From: Dendrocalamus latiflorus
Taxonomy: Eukaryota > Streptophyta > Magnoliopsida > Poales > Poaceae
Length of the DNA stretch: 64,000 bases
Reading direction: 5' to 3'
Assembly: GCA_017311315.1 (NCBI GenBank)
Contig: CM029610.1
Location: 6,994,387 to 7,058,386, forward strand
Shown here in pieces: positions 47,501 through 57,990 of this stretch (the first letter of the stretch is position 1; each line of letters begins with the position of its first letter). Made by a program: the position numbers and the translations under genes. Under the pieces are notes generated by a model. That model was not told where the DNA came from, searched no databases, and worked only from the letters and a program-made list of their open reading frames with translations.

Positions 47501-47792
47501 CCTTGCCCCGCACCGCCACCTCGCTGATCAGCACCCGCTCCTCGCCCCCGCCCCCTCCGCCGTCCTTCCCATGCCTCCGCGGCAGGGGCTGGGGCGGCGC
47601 AGCCGCCGTCTCGGCCCGCGCGGCGGCGACGCGGGGGAGCGACTCGGCGACGCGGCGGGCGGCGGCTTGGATGGCTCGGCCGATGTGCGCGAACGGGAGC
47701 GCGGTGGACAGGAGGGCGGGCGCCGGGGCAGGGGCGGCGCACGGGAGCTTGACGCCGGAGGAGACGAAGCGGATGTCTCGACGGGGCCCCAT
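41580..47792 (-). CDS. OEP80: OEP80-like chloroplast outer-envelope beta-barrel protein (Omp85 family)
   Basis: 16 exons: 47792-47310, 47221-47127, 46480-46398, 45826-45730, 45612-45543, 45030-44937, 44847-44766, 44584-44549, 44217-44064, 43963-43820, 43549-43479, 43354-43276, 43191-43076, 42939-42792, 42119-42050, 41734-41580. The total is 1977 nt, about 658 aa. Exon 1 is an Ala/Arg/Pro-rich leader followed by a POTRA-type segment ([19 protein letters not shown]). Further POTRA-like sequence ([20 protein letters not shown]) precedes the barrel, which ends in [20 protein letters not shown] and [11 protein letters not shown]. This matches OEP80/TOC75-V, an outer-envelope protein needed for plastid biogenesis. 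Exon 2 has 95 nt where 94 fit, with the frame switching three times at short homopolymers (near 47210, 47197 and 47183). Exon 4 lacks one T (near 45790). Exons 5-16 are clean. Either these are consensus errors or the gene is newly damaged. Confidence 0.88.
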
Positions 47793-47853
47793 GGCGGCGG
47801 CGGCGGAGGCGGAGACGGAGGTGTGGGTTAGGTTGGTGGGCTTGGAGGTGGTC

Positions 47854-47869
47854 TAGGGTTTAGGGTTTT
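47854..47869 (-). promoter_or_regulatory. Telo-box upstream of the OEP80-like gene
   Basis: On the minus strand AAAACCCTAAACCCTA lies about 65-75 bp before the ATG at 47792. AAACCCTAA telo-boxes are common in 5' regions of plant housekeeping genes. Function is inferred from motif and position. Confidence 0.55.
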
Positions 47870-47876
47870 GGTGACG

Positions 47877-50189
47877 AGCGCGGGATGGGAGGGCAAGGGT
47901 TTCCTCCGCCATGGGCGGGGGGCGGAGGCGGAACGGTGGCGTGGTTGTGCTCCGGGCCTTCGCGTTTTCGGCGTGCTGATGGCGTTGTTTCTGGGGACAA
48001 CTAGAGCCGTTGGATGTGGTCTCAAGATCTGTGTGGGCATGCCGATGCGTGGATCTGATCCGTTGGCTGGTTACAAACTTACACAAGCATACCCACCCTA
48101 TGTGACACTACTGTATGAACCAATGATTTAAATCGCGGTTATCGCCGTGTCACGACCAAAAAGAAGAAGCTACAGTGAATAGCAAAAGCTATTGCAAGGC
48201 TATCCTACATCGCGGTACAATCATAAAGATATCAATTTAATTGCTTTCATAGAATAACATATGAATAAAAAACTTATAGCAAGAAAGTAGGGCAAAGCGC
48301 AAGTAAAAATGTCGCAAATTTACAACACTTTTATGACATGTCTAACCAAAACCTAAAAAAAATGAATGAATATTTTAAAAAAAACATTTACTTAATTTAT
48401 TAGCATAAATAAGAAAGTTTAAGCTTCAAAATTTAAAAAGTTGAATGCAATATATAACTTGGTATGTTTGGAGCACTAGAAGGAAATTCACATTTCTTGG
48501 AATAGAATATAAAATGTATAAGTCTCTATAATTTTAAACTAGAATTCAAATACCAAAAATTATAACTCAAATGATCTTAAGTTATCTGTTATAGATTGAC
48601 CAAAAATTATAAGTCATAAAAATTTTGGAAGTTTTTGTGTACAACAGACTGTTTTATTGCAGCTAGAAAATGCGTGTCATCAAAGTTGCTTGACAAATGA
48701 ATGGATTCATTACATACACTATCCTTGCATCGATGATGAAACTTGCTGATATTGAACATCCATTGCAGGTCGATAAAAATGGCTACCAATGATCGCTTCA
48801 GTTATTTCTTATGGATGCTTCATAGTCAGCGTAAGGTATCCACAATTTGGGGAAAATGTGAGCATTGTTGAACTTCGTTGTTTTGTCAGTCAGTTGTGTT
48901 TGTTCAGCTATACCCAACTGTTCACTTGTGACTAATTGTTATATATGTGACTAGTCACCTGCTCATATGTTGCAACGAATTCATTGGATGTATAGAGAAT
49001 CATACTATAAAAGAGTGATGTTCTGATCAGTTAGAAAATGCAAAGTGATGATAAGTTGAAGAAATATGACAGTTGGAAGAGAAAGGACATACGACCACTA
49101 GCTTGTTCTTTTATAATAATAAGAATGATAACTTGATACACTGCATTATAATAAGAATGATAACTTGATACACAGCCTAGTAATTTTACGAGCGTATGGT
49201 GTCATCGTGTTGGCATTCCTTACCACCCAATGTGCCAATAGGCTCTGGATAATCTTACATTCCATCAGATTGCAAAGATGAAGAAAACCAGTGTTGACAA
49301 ATGTTTGATACCAGCATTGGTGGAGTGTTGGTGGCCCAAGACGAACAGTTTTCACATACCAGCAGGGGAGATGACAATTACGCTATAAGACGCGAGCTGC
49401 TTGTGGGGTTTGCCTGTCCAAGGTAAAGCAATTACTGGCCAAGTTGATGGGCAATGGGTTGATTTGATTGAGAGGTTTCTCAGGATTCCCATGGAAGAAC
49501 AACAGAGGACGACGACGACAAAGAAGAAGATGAAGAAGATGATGATGATGATGACACGATTGTGGTGAGTTACTATCAATCTGAGTAAATTACGTGGTCT
49601 CTTCTTGCGATGGTGAAGAACCCAACACGGCGGGAGGTTGTTTGGCACACTTGAGCACTTGTTTTAGAAATCCTTGGCTTTATTGTTTTTACTGACACAT
49701 CTGGAGATGGTGTACCAGCAATGTACCTCTAATTTATGGAGAATTTAGGACAGACAACTGAATAGAATTGGGAAGCAGTTGTACTTGCCGTGTTGTATAG
49801 ACAATTAAGTATTGGATCTGAAAAGGAGAGATTAGAAATAGCTGTGCCTCTGTTGCTATTACAGTTGTGGCCTTGGTCGTGTTTGCCAATTGGCTGCCCA
49901 GTAAACTAGTTCAGAAGATGGAAGAGACTCAGAGAGGGAGGAGCAAGAAGAGGTAGACTTGGACTATTGCCCTGGATTTGGAGCAAAGTGGTGTGCTGCA
50001 CATGAATTTCATGTCCCACATATAAATGCATAATGCCGGTACTGTATTTTGCTAATATTGGATTATATATATTTTTTACTAGGACTTATTTAGCTTAATA
50101 TCCAAAATAGCGTGTTGACGCTTAATATCCAAAATAGCGTGTTGACATATCCAAATCCTCGATAAATCTCATTCTTGGCGTCTTCTAAC
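47877..50189. other. Intergenic stretch, no gene recognised
   Basis: AT-rich from 48130. Holds two short tandem duplications: AATAAGAATGATAACTTGAT at about 49118 and 49151, and TTAATATCCAAAATAGCGTG at about 50096 and 50123. A GA/GAT-rich tract lies at 49500-49560. No coherent gene seen. Confidence 0.4.
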
Positions 50190-50407
50190 CAGGGAAAATT
50201 CTATCGGATCAAAAAAAATATCGGAGGTCAGCGATACGGCCGGTAACCGTCTGTTATCAGAAATTTTGAAAACTTTCAGCCAAAAATTTTGAATTGAATT
50301 TTGAATTTTTTTAGATGAATTTTGATGAATCCGAAATTTTTATCTGATATAAAATTTTACTGGTCACCACTGGTAAAGCCGATAACCGGCGGGGTAACAT
50401 TTCCCTG
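50190..50407. mobile_element. 218-bp hAT MITE
   Basis: Ends CAGGGAAAATTCTATCGG and, inverted, CAGGGAAATGTTACC. The 8-bp duplication CTTCTAAC is at 50182-50189 and 50408-50415. Internal motifs GGTAACCG and GATAACCGG recur near both ends. Confidence 0.88.
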
Positions 50408-50803
50408 CTTCTAACGTGGTAGTCTCGGATGCCGCAAAAGTGATTTTTGGGAGCTATATTATACTCAGCACCGGTAGCTTTATGTTGGATTTCCCCTTCG
50501 ACGTATGCAAGGGCAATTATTATTATTTTTCGTCTACACCTAAAAAAAGAAAGAAACTAGTTAAGAAATTTCAATTCAATTCAGCATTCTAGCTTCCAAC
50601 CATCTAGAACTAATCCATGTCTCCATATATGTTCATGCCGCTTCGCTACAAAAAAAAAATAGATAGCTAATGCAAAGATCATATAACTTCCACGTTCGAT
50701 TGATCCAGTGTCCATTACGCTAAGGAAGACATGTTAGGGAGAACAAGCCTAATGATTCTTCCAATAATCTAGTATCTAATTCATCTCAAAGAAGGCAATC
50801 TAG

Positions 50804-50903
50804 TGTGTGTATGTATGTATGTATGTATGTATGTATGTATGTATGTATGTATGTATGTATGTATGTATGTATGTATGTATGTATGTATGTATGTATGTAT
50901 GTA
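50804..50903. repeat. (ATGT)n microsatellite, about 24 copies
   Basis: Perfect GTAT/ATGT tetranucleotide run of nearly 100 bp followed by TATACACACACACA. It is probably length-variable. It creates an open frame of repeated MYVCMYVC that is not a gene. Confidence 0.97.
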
Positions 50904-51835
50904 TATACACACACACATTATAAATAACAGGGATATTATGGTGCCCCTATTTCATAATAACATTAGTAGCACGAGAGGGCATAAATCAAACTCGTTGCAT
51001 CGCATGAAACCGTGCTGCCATTACCTCGATCTCCGAACAGGCGGCAGCGAACAAGGAGCAGCAGCAACGCCGAAACTTCGTGATCCAAGGTCTTATCATT
51101 TTTTTAACTTTTCTCTTTTTGTTTTAGAAAGTCAAAATAAACTATTAAAACAGATTTTTCAAACTAGAAACTATATGTATCACTCATATCGACAACATCA
51201 TCAGCTACTGTCTAAACACGTAAAAAAAAGGATAACTGCTGCAGCTAAAAAAAACAGTCAAAGGTTAGGTCGATTTGGTCTCGGCTGTCTTGGTCTGGCC
51301 AAGCCAACATATGGGCTTGGTTGATTGGGCTTGCGGCCCGCAGTGGAACGTGGACGCCGTCCAGCATAGAGTGCAGACCTGGATCCTTTCTGGTTTTCTA
51401 ATTCTTGGCCCACTTTTCATACCTTTTTAAATTTCGGAATTATTATTTGCTGTACAAAAAAGAAAACTCGGTTTACATGAATAAATTAAATATTTTTAAG
51501 CATTTTTTAAGCGCGGTATCATTTTAGAACTTTAGCTACAAAAGGTCGTCGTTTTTTGGTTGGAAATTTTGTTCCAGACCCACTTGTAATTTGAATCCCT
51601 TGTCCCTCGCCATACTTAAGAAAACAATATTCGAGTTGGTTCTTAAGAAAAATACCGGATGCTGACTGACCATATTAACTATAGCATCAACGACTTTAAT
51701 TGTCAATTTGCACTCTCTATCAGTCAAGAAGGTAATACAACACCACTATCATCAAGGAGAAGAGTTCCAGCTAGATCACGTTCAGACCAAACGAAAGTTA
51801 CAAGATGGCTTTTGCGTGCAATAGTACACTAAGAC
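50904..51835. other. Intergenic stretch, no gene recognised
   Basis: Begins with AGGGATATTATGGTGCCCCT (about 50933), which looks like two fused ends of the MITE family seen in the WIP intron. The rest shows nothing I can name. Confidence 0.35.
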
Positions 51836-52087
51836 CCCACTCGTTTCGGCTTTAATTTCTGAGTTCTGACTTATTTTTTATTATTCATAAATTTCACCTT
51901 TTTCTGGACTTTTGGTTTTTTGAGTTTTTTTTCCGGTTCTTTTTTCCCGTATTCGTTTGTGTTGTCCGTGATGAGCTAGCATATTTTTTCTATTTTTAAT
52001 TTTTTAATTTAATTATGCCAAATAAGACATCTTCAGGTATAATAAAATTTTAGCCGCTACAATGCAATTTCAATCATAAGCCACAGC
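51836..52087. mobile_element. AT-rich MITE, family copy 2 (inverted)
   Basis: Reverse-complement relative of 39528-39794: it shares CTTATTTTT.ATTATTCATA, GGACTTTTGG, TTTAATTATGC and the terminal ATAAGCCACAG in the same order. Identity is visibly partial. Terminal limits are approximate. Confidence 0.55.
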
Positions 52088-55000
52088 TGTTCAGCCCAAC
52101 CAAGAGAACCTAATGTTTGCCTTACGACTCTTTCTGGCTGTACAAACTTCTGTGTGGTCAAACCAAACACAGACACACAGTACATGTAAAACATGTCAAT
52201 TTTCACCGTGGTTGCTACGGTACGAATGACAAGAACCACGGGAATCAAATCAATCGTATCTAGCGCTTCTTTGACACATAAACAGATCGGATGCGATTTC
52301 AAAGCATATTCACATCACAAGCGAGGAAAAGATAAGAAGAAATTGTCCAAAATTTTCCGGTAACCTCCACATTAATATATCTTACTAGTTGGACTACTAG
52401 TTGCCTAACATTTCGTCCTGATGAGCGCCACAATCAGCCAGTCACAGAAACGCATCTACCAAAAATCCACATATCCAGAGAGAAACGGCGTGCGCCAGTG
52501 TGCTAGACTAGCGTGCACGATAGGGCCTTTGTGGGGTGGTGGCTATGGTTTTCAGTGGGTGCGAACTGCGATACCTACCTCAGCCTCACGCCTATCTTAA
52601 TATAGCCCCTCGGTGGAACCCTATATTAGGGGGCTCAACAAGATGTGAAGTCCACTTGACCCATTAGTAACAGATCCAATCCGAACTAATGTGTTCTATC
52701 TTTTAAGTGTGACTCTGTAGTTTCATGTATATTTGGTCGTGACCCAGAAACTCCTTTTCTAGTCCACAAGTCGGTAACGGTTCCCAGCAGGACATAGCAA
52801 TTCCTAAATATGCATAAACATCATATTGGACGAATATGTATAGTGTTTATGCATCGATCCTTTTACCTCGCGATACTAGATCGAACTCAAGACGAGAAGT
52901 GTGCCATCCTATGATAATTTGATTCTTCACTTGTTCTTATAGTAGATTATTCAGCTGCAATTGACTCCCCAATCACATTCGGTATGCTCATACGCTTCTT
53001 TAATCCAACTACATCAAGAGGTCTGAGATATCTCTTCTGTTATATAGGAGGGGTAATTTTCATCTTAATTGCTCACATTCCTCCACTTGTTTCATAGTAA
53101 ACTCGAAAGCTACCTTTATGGTCACCCAGTTACGGGGTAGTGTTTGACAATCTCTAAATAAGTTATTACATATGTAGGAAACTATGAATATATCAGGTCT
53201 AAGGATTCCATATACACCATGTATGAGACCAGCTAATTGTTGTATTTGAGAGGGGCATTTTGGGAATTGCCCAATTGAATAAAAGGAGGGATGGAAACCT
53301 GCAGGCGGGGCCCACCGGTCGGTGACCCGCGCAAAGAGATAAGGGTGAGGAGACTTTGTCTCCTCCCTGATTTCCGTCCTATGCCGTTCCCGAGCGTCTC
53401 CCGTGCGGCCGTTTTGATCCCCTTCGCCCAGATCCGGGATTCTCGGTGCTGCGTGGGGAGATGACGAGCGGCGGAGGAGGCGTGGGCTGGCCCGGGTTCC
53501 TCGGAGCCGGCTGCTCATGCCACCCCGCTGCGATCTCCTCTCTTCTTCAAAAGGGGTCGCTCGGCTCCACGGTAGGCACATTCGCTTCCAATCCCGATTG
53601 CTTCTCTTGAGTGGATCTCCTCTCTGTTCTTTGATTGGCGGAGATTTGGTTTTCGGGCCATCTTCGATTGAGGCCTTGCTTCCGGTCTCCCGTGTGAACC
53701 CTAATCTGGGTTTGAGGAACTCGGGACCTTGGAGGTCTACCTGAGGAAGAAGGAGGTGGCGCCGACTCCCTGCTGTGTCTTGAATGCTCTCGGCCAAAGT
53801 GTTCTTGTGATTTTGTGTGGCATCTCTGGACCACAGCTTCTTCTCTGGTTTTCGGCTGAGAGAAGAAGTGCGACATTGTATCTCCGTGAATCATCTACCT
53901 GCTAGCGACAGTAGGTTGATAGATTTTCTGGGACAGCGATTTCATCGTGCCTTGCCCTATTGTTTGAATTCTTCTTCGTTTTTTTTTCTTCTGGACAGTT
54001 TGGAGTACTGTCTGCTCAGTGAGTATATCTGATTCTTTGCAATTTACAGCAGTTAATCTTGATCTGCAATTTTACTCAAGTATTTGAGGGCTGCTGTGAA
54101 TGTATGTGGGCGCAATTGTATGCTCTGTGATGAACTTAGTAATATACTGGATTTGATCTAGGCAACAGAGTTAGACTTGAGCTCTAGGTTTGATTTCTGC
54201 TGGCTGTACTGTAGCTATTTGAGTCTCTGTCTATTAGATCTGGTTACCTGCAATTGAAATTGTGAGTAGTGCAGTGATTTGTTAATCCTGGTCAGATTAC
54301 ATTGTCGGTGCAGTAAACCTTTTGGTTCAGTCCTGTTTTATGACTTGTGTATTACTGCTTATTATCTGAACATCTTTAGATCACTGTCACCTATTTCATT
54401 GCTTGTAATCATTTAGTGGTACAGAAATTGCACAGAGATCTGATCTATGTTTTATTTGTGTCTGTTGGTAATCATTCTGTTAGAGCTCAAGTCTTATTTC
54501 CTAGTTGTTAGATCAATCATGGAGAGTTATGATATGTGCATGAGAAGGCCAAAATCTATGATTTTGCGCAACTCTGTTCTGAGAGCAATAATAAAACAAT
54601 TAATTTGTCATATGCTAGATTTAATTGTTTTATTGTTGTTAGGACTGTTTTGCGCATTATTTTCATCTGTAATGATGTTATATTCTTTGAATATATATAT
54701 GAATATGAATGGCAAGATAGAGTTTCATGTTTATATGCAATTCATGTCATTCTTATTATGCTGGAAATATGTTGTTTATATGATTGTTTTTGCTGGAATT
54801 AAACATGGAAATATGCTTATACCACAATATTTACAACACTAATGATATTTAAAAATATAACAATACTCGTAGTATCTTATGGTGGGTAACATATGTCTAT
54901 ATTATTGATTTGATATTCTTATATCTATGATTTGTGAAACATTATCATCAATCAATACATGTGCTGATTTATAAATTATAATTGTCATACATAATGATAT

Positions 55001-55800
55001 AAGATCAAGAATAATATAGAATAACATGAAAATGTGAATAAAGAGTTCTACGAATAAATCATATACTTGTTGATCATTACAAAAGATATTTATTCAAGAA
55101 ATAAAAAATATATCATCTAAAAGATCATAAATATAAAAATAATATAATCATCTTCACAATTACATCTAGAACATATCACTAACAATACTTACATTAGGGG
55201 GGCCTTGTCCTGCAGCTTTATTGATTTTGCCCCTGCCACCATAAAGCCTACTTTTTTTTCCTCTTTGAAGGTGAAGGAAAGCAGATAATTTAGTGGAATC
55301 TGACGAGGAATTGCACCCCCAGTACTTGGAAGTAGTTTGGTGAAAATGATCTCCTTTGATACTGTTCTGAAAGAGCATCAAACCAGACAACTCAATGCGA
55401 GCTACCTAGTCTTTTATTGACAAGACATACATCCTGCCCTCAATCCTATCTTTATGGAGATTTCTTGCATGGCCTGGTTGGCTCATAATCGTACTGTCAT
55501 ACATGTGGATTAGCCTCACATCGAGGGTTGTTTAGGCTGAATTCTTCGTATGCATGTACGAGGGTAAAACCTAATTAATGGAGTCAACTACACTGAAGTC
55601 GTCCTTGTAAGGGCTTTTATTGGTGTTCTGCGCCTCCTCTAGAGGCTTTACAAGATTGGTTTCTCGTTTAATTAAGCTGAGACGCTTTGATTCAGAGATA
55701 ATGTAGGGATGAAAGCGCCGCTGGCGTCAGACGATGTTTTAACACCATTGCCTACAGGACTGGGTGTAATTGAGGTTCACCCAACAGCTACTACTCCGAT
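52088..55800. other. Long stretch up to the gap without recognised genes
   Basis: 52640-53060 is unremarkable. 53239-53800 looks like a promoter/leader: TTGAATAAAAGGAGGGATGG followed by a GC-rich then CT-rich segment, with an intron-like AT-rich stretch from 54010. It could be an LTR plus leader or an untranslated first exon, but I find no second LTR and no coding exon. 54440-55160 is very AT-rich. Confidence 0.3.
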
Positions 55801-55900
55801 NNNNNNNNNNNNNNNNNNNNNNNNNNNNNNNNNNNNNNNNNNNNNNNNNNNNNNNNNNNNNNNNNNNNNNNNNNNNNNNNNNNNNNNNNNNNNNNNNNNN
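55801..55900. other. Assembly gap of 100 N
   Basis: A round 100-N block, the usual placeholder of scaffolding, so true distance and content are unknown. Open frames that cross it are meaningless. Confidence 0.99.
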
Positions 55901-56212
55901 GCCCCACGTAGTCTTTCACGGCCCACGTCACGATGGCGGTAACCGTTGTGGGCTGGATACAACGGAGTGGATACAGAAGGACACCGTTTATCTTATATCA
56001 TTTTCGTATTTTTTTAGTCAGAATTGATATAGTTAATATTAGATGCCTGTTTCCCATATTATCCGTATCTTTTATACTCTACATAGGACATTAAATAGTA
56101 GGGTGTAATCAGAGTGAATACGAAGAGATTAATCGTCAAGATATAGAAGAAAGAGTATTTAGTATTTTCTGTTTAGATATATCAATCCGTCTATATACAG
56201 GTAATTGATCAT

Positions 56213-56342
56213 ATACCCTCCATTTAAATGGAAATTCAGGATTTACCCTCCTGGCCCACGTCGGTCAGTGACTTATGATGACCCCACGTGTCATTGAGAT
56301 GTGGAGGGTAAATCCTGAATTTCCCAACTAAAGGGAGGTTAT
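56213..56342. mobile_element. Fold-back MITE
   Basis: The arm GGAAATTCAGGATTTACCCTCC (within 56230-56252) is matched in reverse complement at about 56312-56334, and the outer ATACCCTCC/GGAGGTTAT also pair loosely. About 40 bp per arm surround a centre with CCCACGT...CCCCACGTG. Likely a small-RNA source if transcribed. Confidence 0.75.
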
Positions 56343-56548
56343 ATAATCCAATCTCCGTCGATATAATATCTTGTTCTAAGTGAAGTTATAACAGATTTTC
56401 TTATATCACTTGATATACGGATAAATATAGATAGATATCATATTTTTAAAGTTAAAATAGAATATGAATAATACGAATAGCCATTTATTCTTTTTATATA
56501 TGCTGAATAAACCTTTAGTTCGAACAGTTGGACGGAAATTATCCATTC

Positions 56549-56664
56549 TGGCCTGTTTGGGACTGCTCTGCTCCAGTTTTTCCCAGCTCTGCTCCACCAA
56601 CTCCACCATGGAGCAGCTCCACTGTGGAGTTCCTGGAGCAGGTAGTCCTTTTGGCACGCAGCTA
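56549..56664. mobile_element. Small MITE with GGCCTGTTTGGGA end
   Basis: The left end GGCCTGTTTGGGACTGCTCT and the inverted right end GCGTGCCAAAAGGACTACCT match loosely. The centre is a palindrome-like series of GGAGCAG/CTGCTCC and TGGAG/CTCCA motifs. No clear target duplication. Confidence 0.5.
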
Positions 56665-57264
56665 GCTCCAGCTCCAGGAATGTGAGGTTTCCCTGAGAAA
56701 TGTCCAATGTGCCCCTGAATGATGTTGGTGTATGTTTTGATGTCTGCGGAGCATATGTAACTAAATTTTTTTTGTTGCCAATTGAAATATGATGTAAATA
56801 TTATAGTCGCAATTAATTTATTCGAGAAAACCAAAAAACAAATATTTTTACATAATTTCAAATGGAGGTTGGAATCAACTGTGTTTTAATACATAGCTCA
56901 ATTTTCAATTCCAGGAAAATCTGCCCACGACAATCATAGTGCCATCTGACATCTAAAGAATGTGATTGAAGGGGAAAGATTCTTTTACATGGAATGAAGA
57001 TAAAATTATGTAACCTGAGTTTTGTCAGTCAAGAACTACTGAAGACACTTGCATAATTTGAGCTAATGGATAATGCCCCTTCAAACATAGTAAGATTGAA
57101 TCCAAACATATATGCAGATGGCAGACATATATCCAAACAAGACAAAAGAAACATAATTGTCCATGATCATGAGAGATATAAGGCAGACATTGTACAATAG
57201 CAAGACATTCAGTATGTTCAGTACCAATCTGCCCTTCTCAGGTTTCTCAGGTTCTACACACACA

Positions 57265-57990
57265 ACATTCTCAACATCTGATCAAATCAGCAAACAAACT
57301 CATTTCTGGAAATTGGGGAGGCGGCGATGCTCTGTGGTTGGCATCGAGGTAGCTGATGCAGTGACGACGGCGTCGGAGCGGCTGACGACGGCGTCGGGGA
57401 GGCGCTCGGGGAGGGGCGGCGCTCGGGGAGGAGCTCGGGAGGGGGCGGCGCTCGGGGTGGCGCAGCGCTCGGGGAGGGTGGTGACCGCACTCGATGAGGA
57501 AGCTCAAGGAGGAGGCGGCTTGGAGGGAGGCGGGTGGGGGGGCGGAGAGGAGGAGGGCGGCGCGGGTGGGGGGGGGGGCGGCGGAGAGGAGGAGGGCGGC
57601 GCGGGTGGGGGCGGAGAGGAGGAGGGCCGGCGCGGGTGGGGGGCGGCGGAGAGGAGGAGGGCCGGCGCGGGTGGGGGGGGCGGCGGAGAGGAGGAGGCCG
57701 GCGCGGGTGGGGGGCGGAGAGGAGGGCGGCGTGGGTTGGGGGCGGAGAGGACAACGGAGCGTGCGTTCGGGGGGGGGGGGGAGAAGAGCAGTTGGAGAAG
57801 AGCAGTTCGGCGGAGAGGAGGAGGCTGGGCGGAGGAGGAGGAGGGGGAGAGGCGCCGGGGGCTTGCGGTGGCGGCGGAAGAGGAGCGCGCGGGTGGGTGG
57901 GGAGGACAGGAGCCGCGCGGTGGGTGGGGTGGATTGGAAAAGAAACGAATCGGTACAGAGGAAAAGTAATGGCAGTGGTGGGTGGGGAGG
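57265..57990. repeat. G-rich minisatellite joined to the SLU7 fragment
   Basis: From 57530 to about 57760 units of 25-35 bp such as GAGAGGAGGAGGGCGGCGCG + GGTGGGG repeat about eight times on the plus strand. The flanks are irregular GGAGG/GGCGG sequence. Open frames on both strands are Gly/Glu/Arg- or Pro-rich and arise from composition. The plus strand can form G-quadruplexes. Confidence 0.75.

Noticed and set aside
50803..51324. 173-aa frame beginning MCVCMYVCMYVC
   Set aside because: Translation of the ATGT microsatellite.
53060..53797. 245-aa minus-strand open frame
   Set aside because: Composition and content resemble nothing; it runs antisense through what looks like a leader or promoter region on the plus strand.
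55709..56027. Open frames across 55801-55900
   Set aside because: They run through the run of N and have no meaning.
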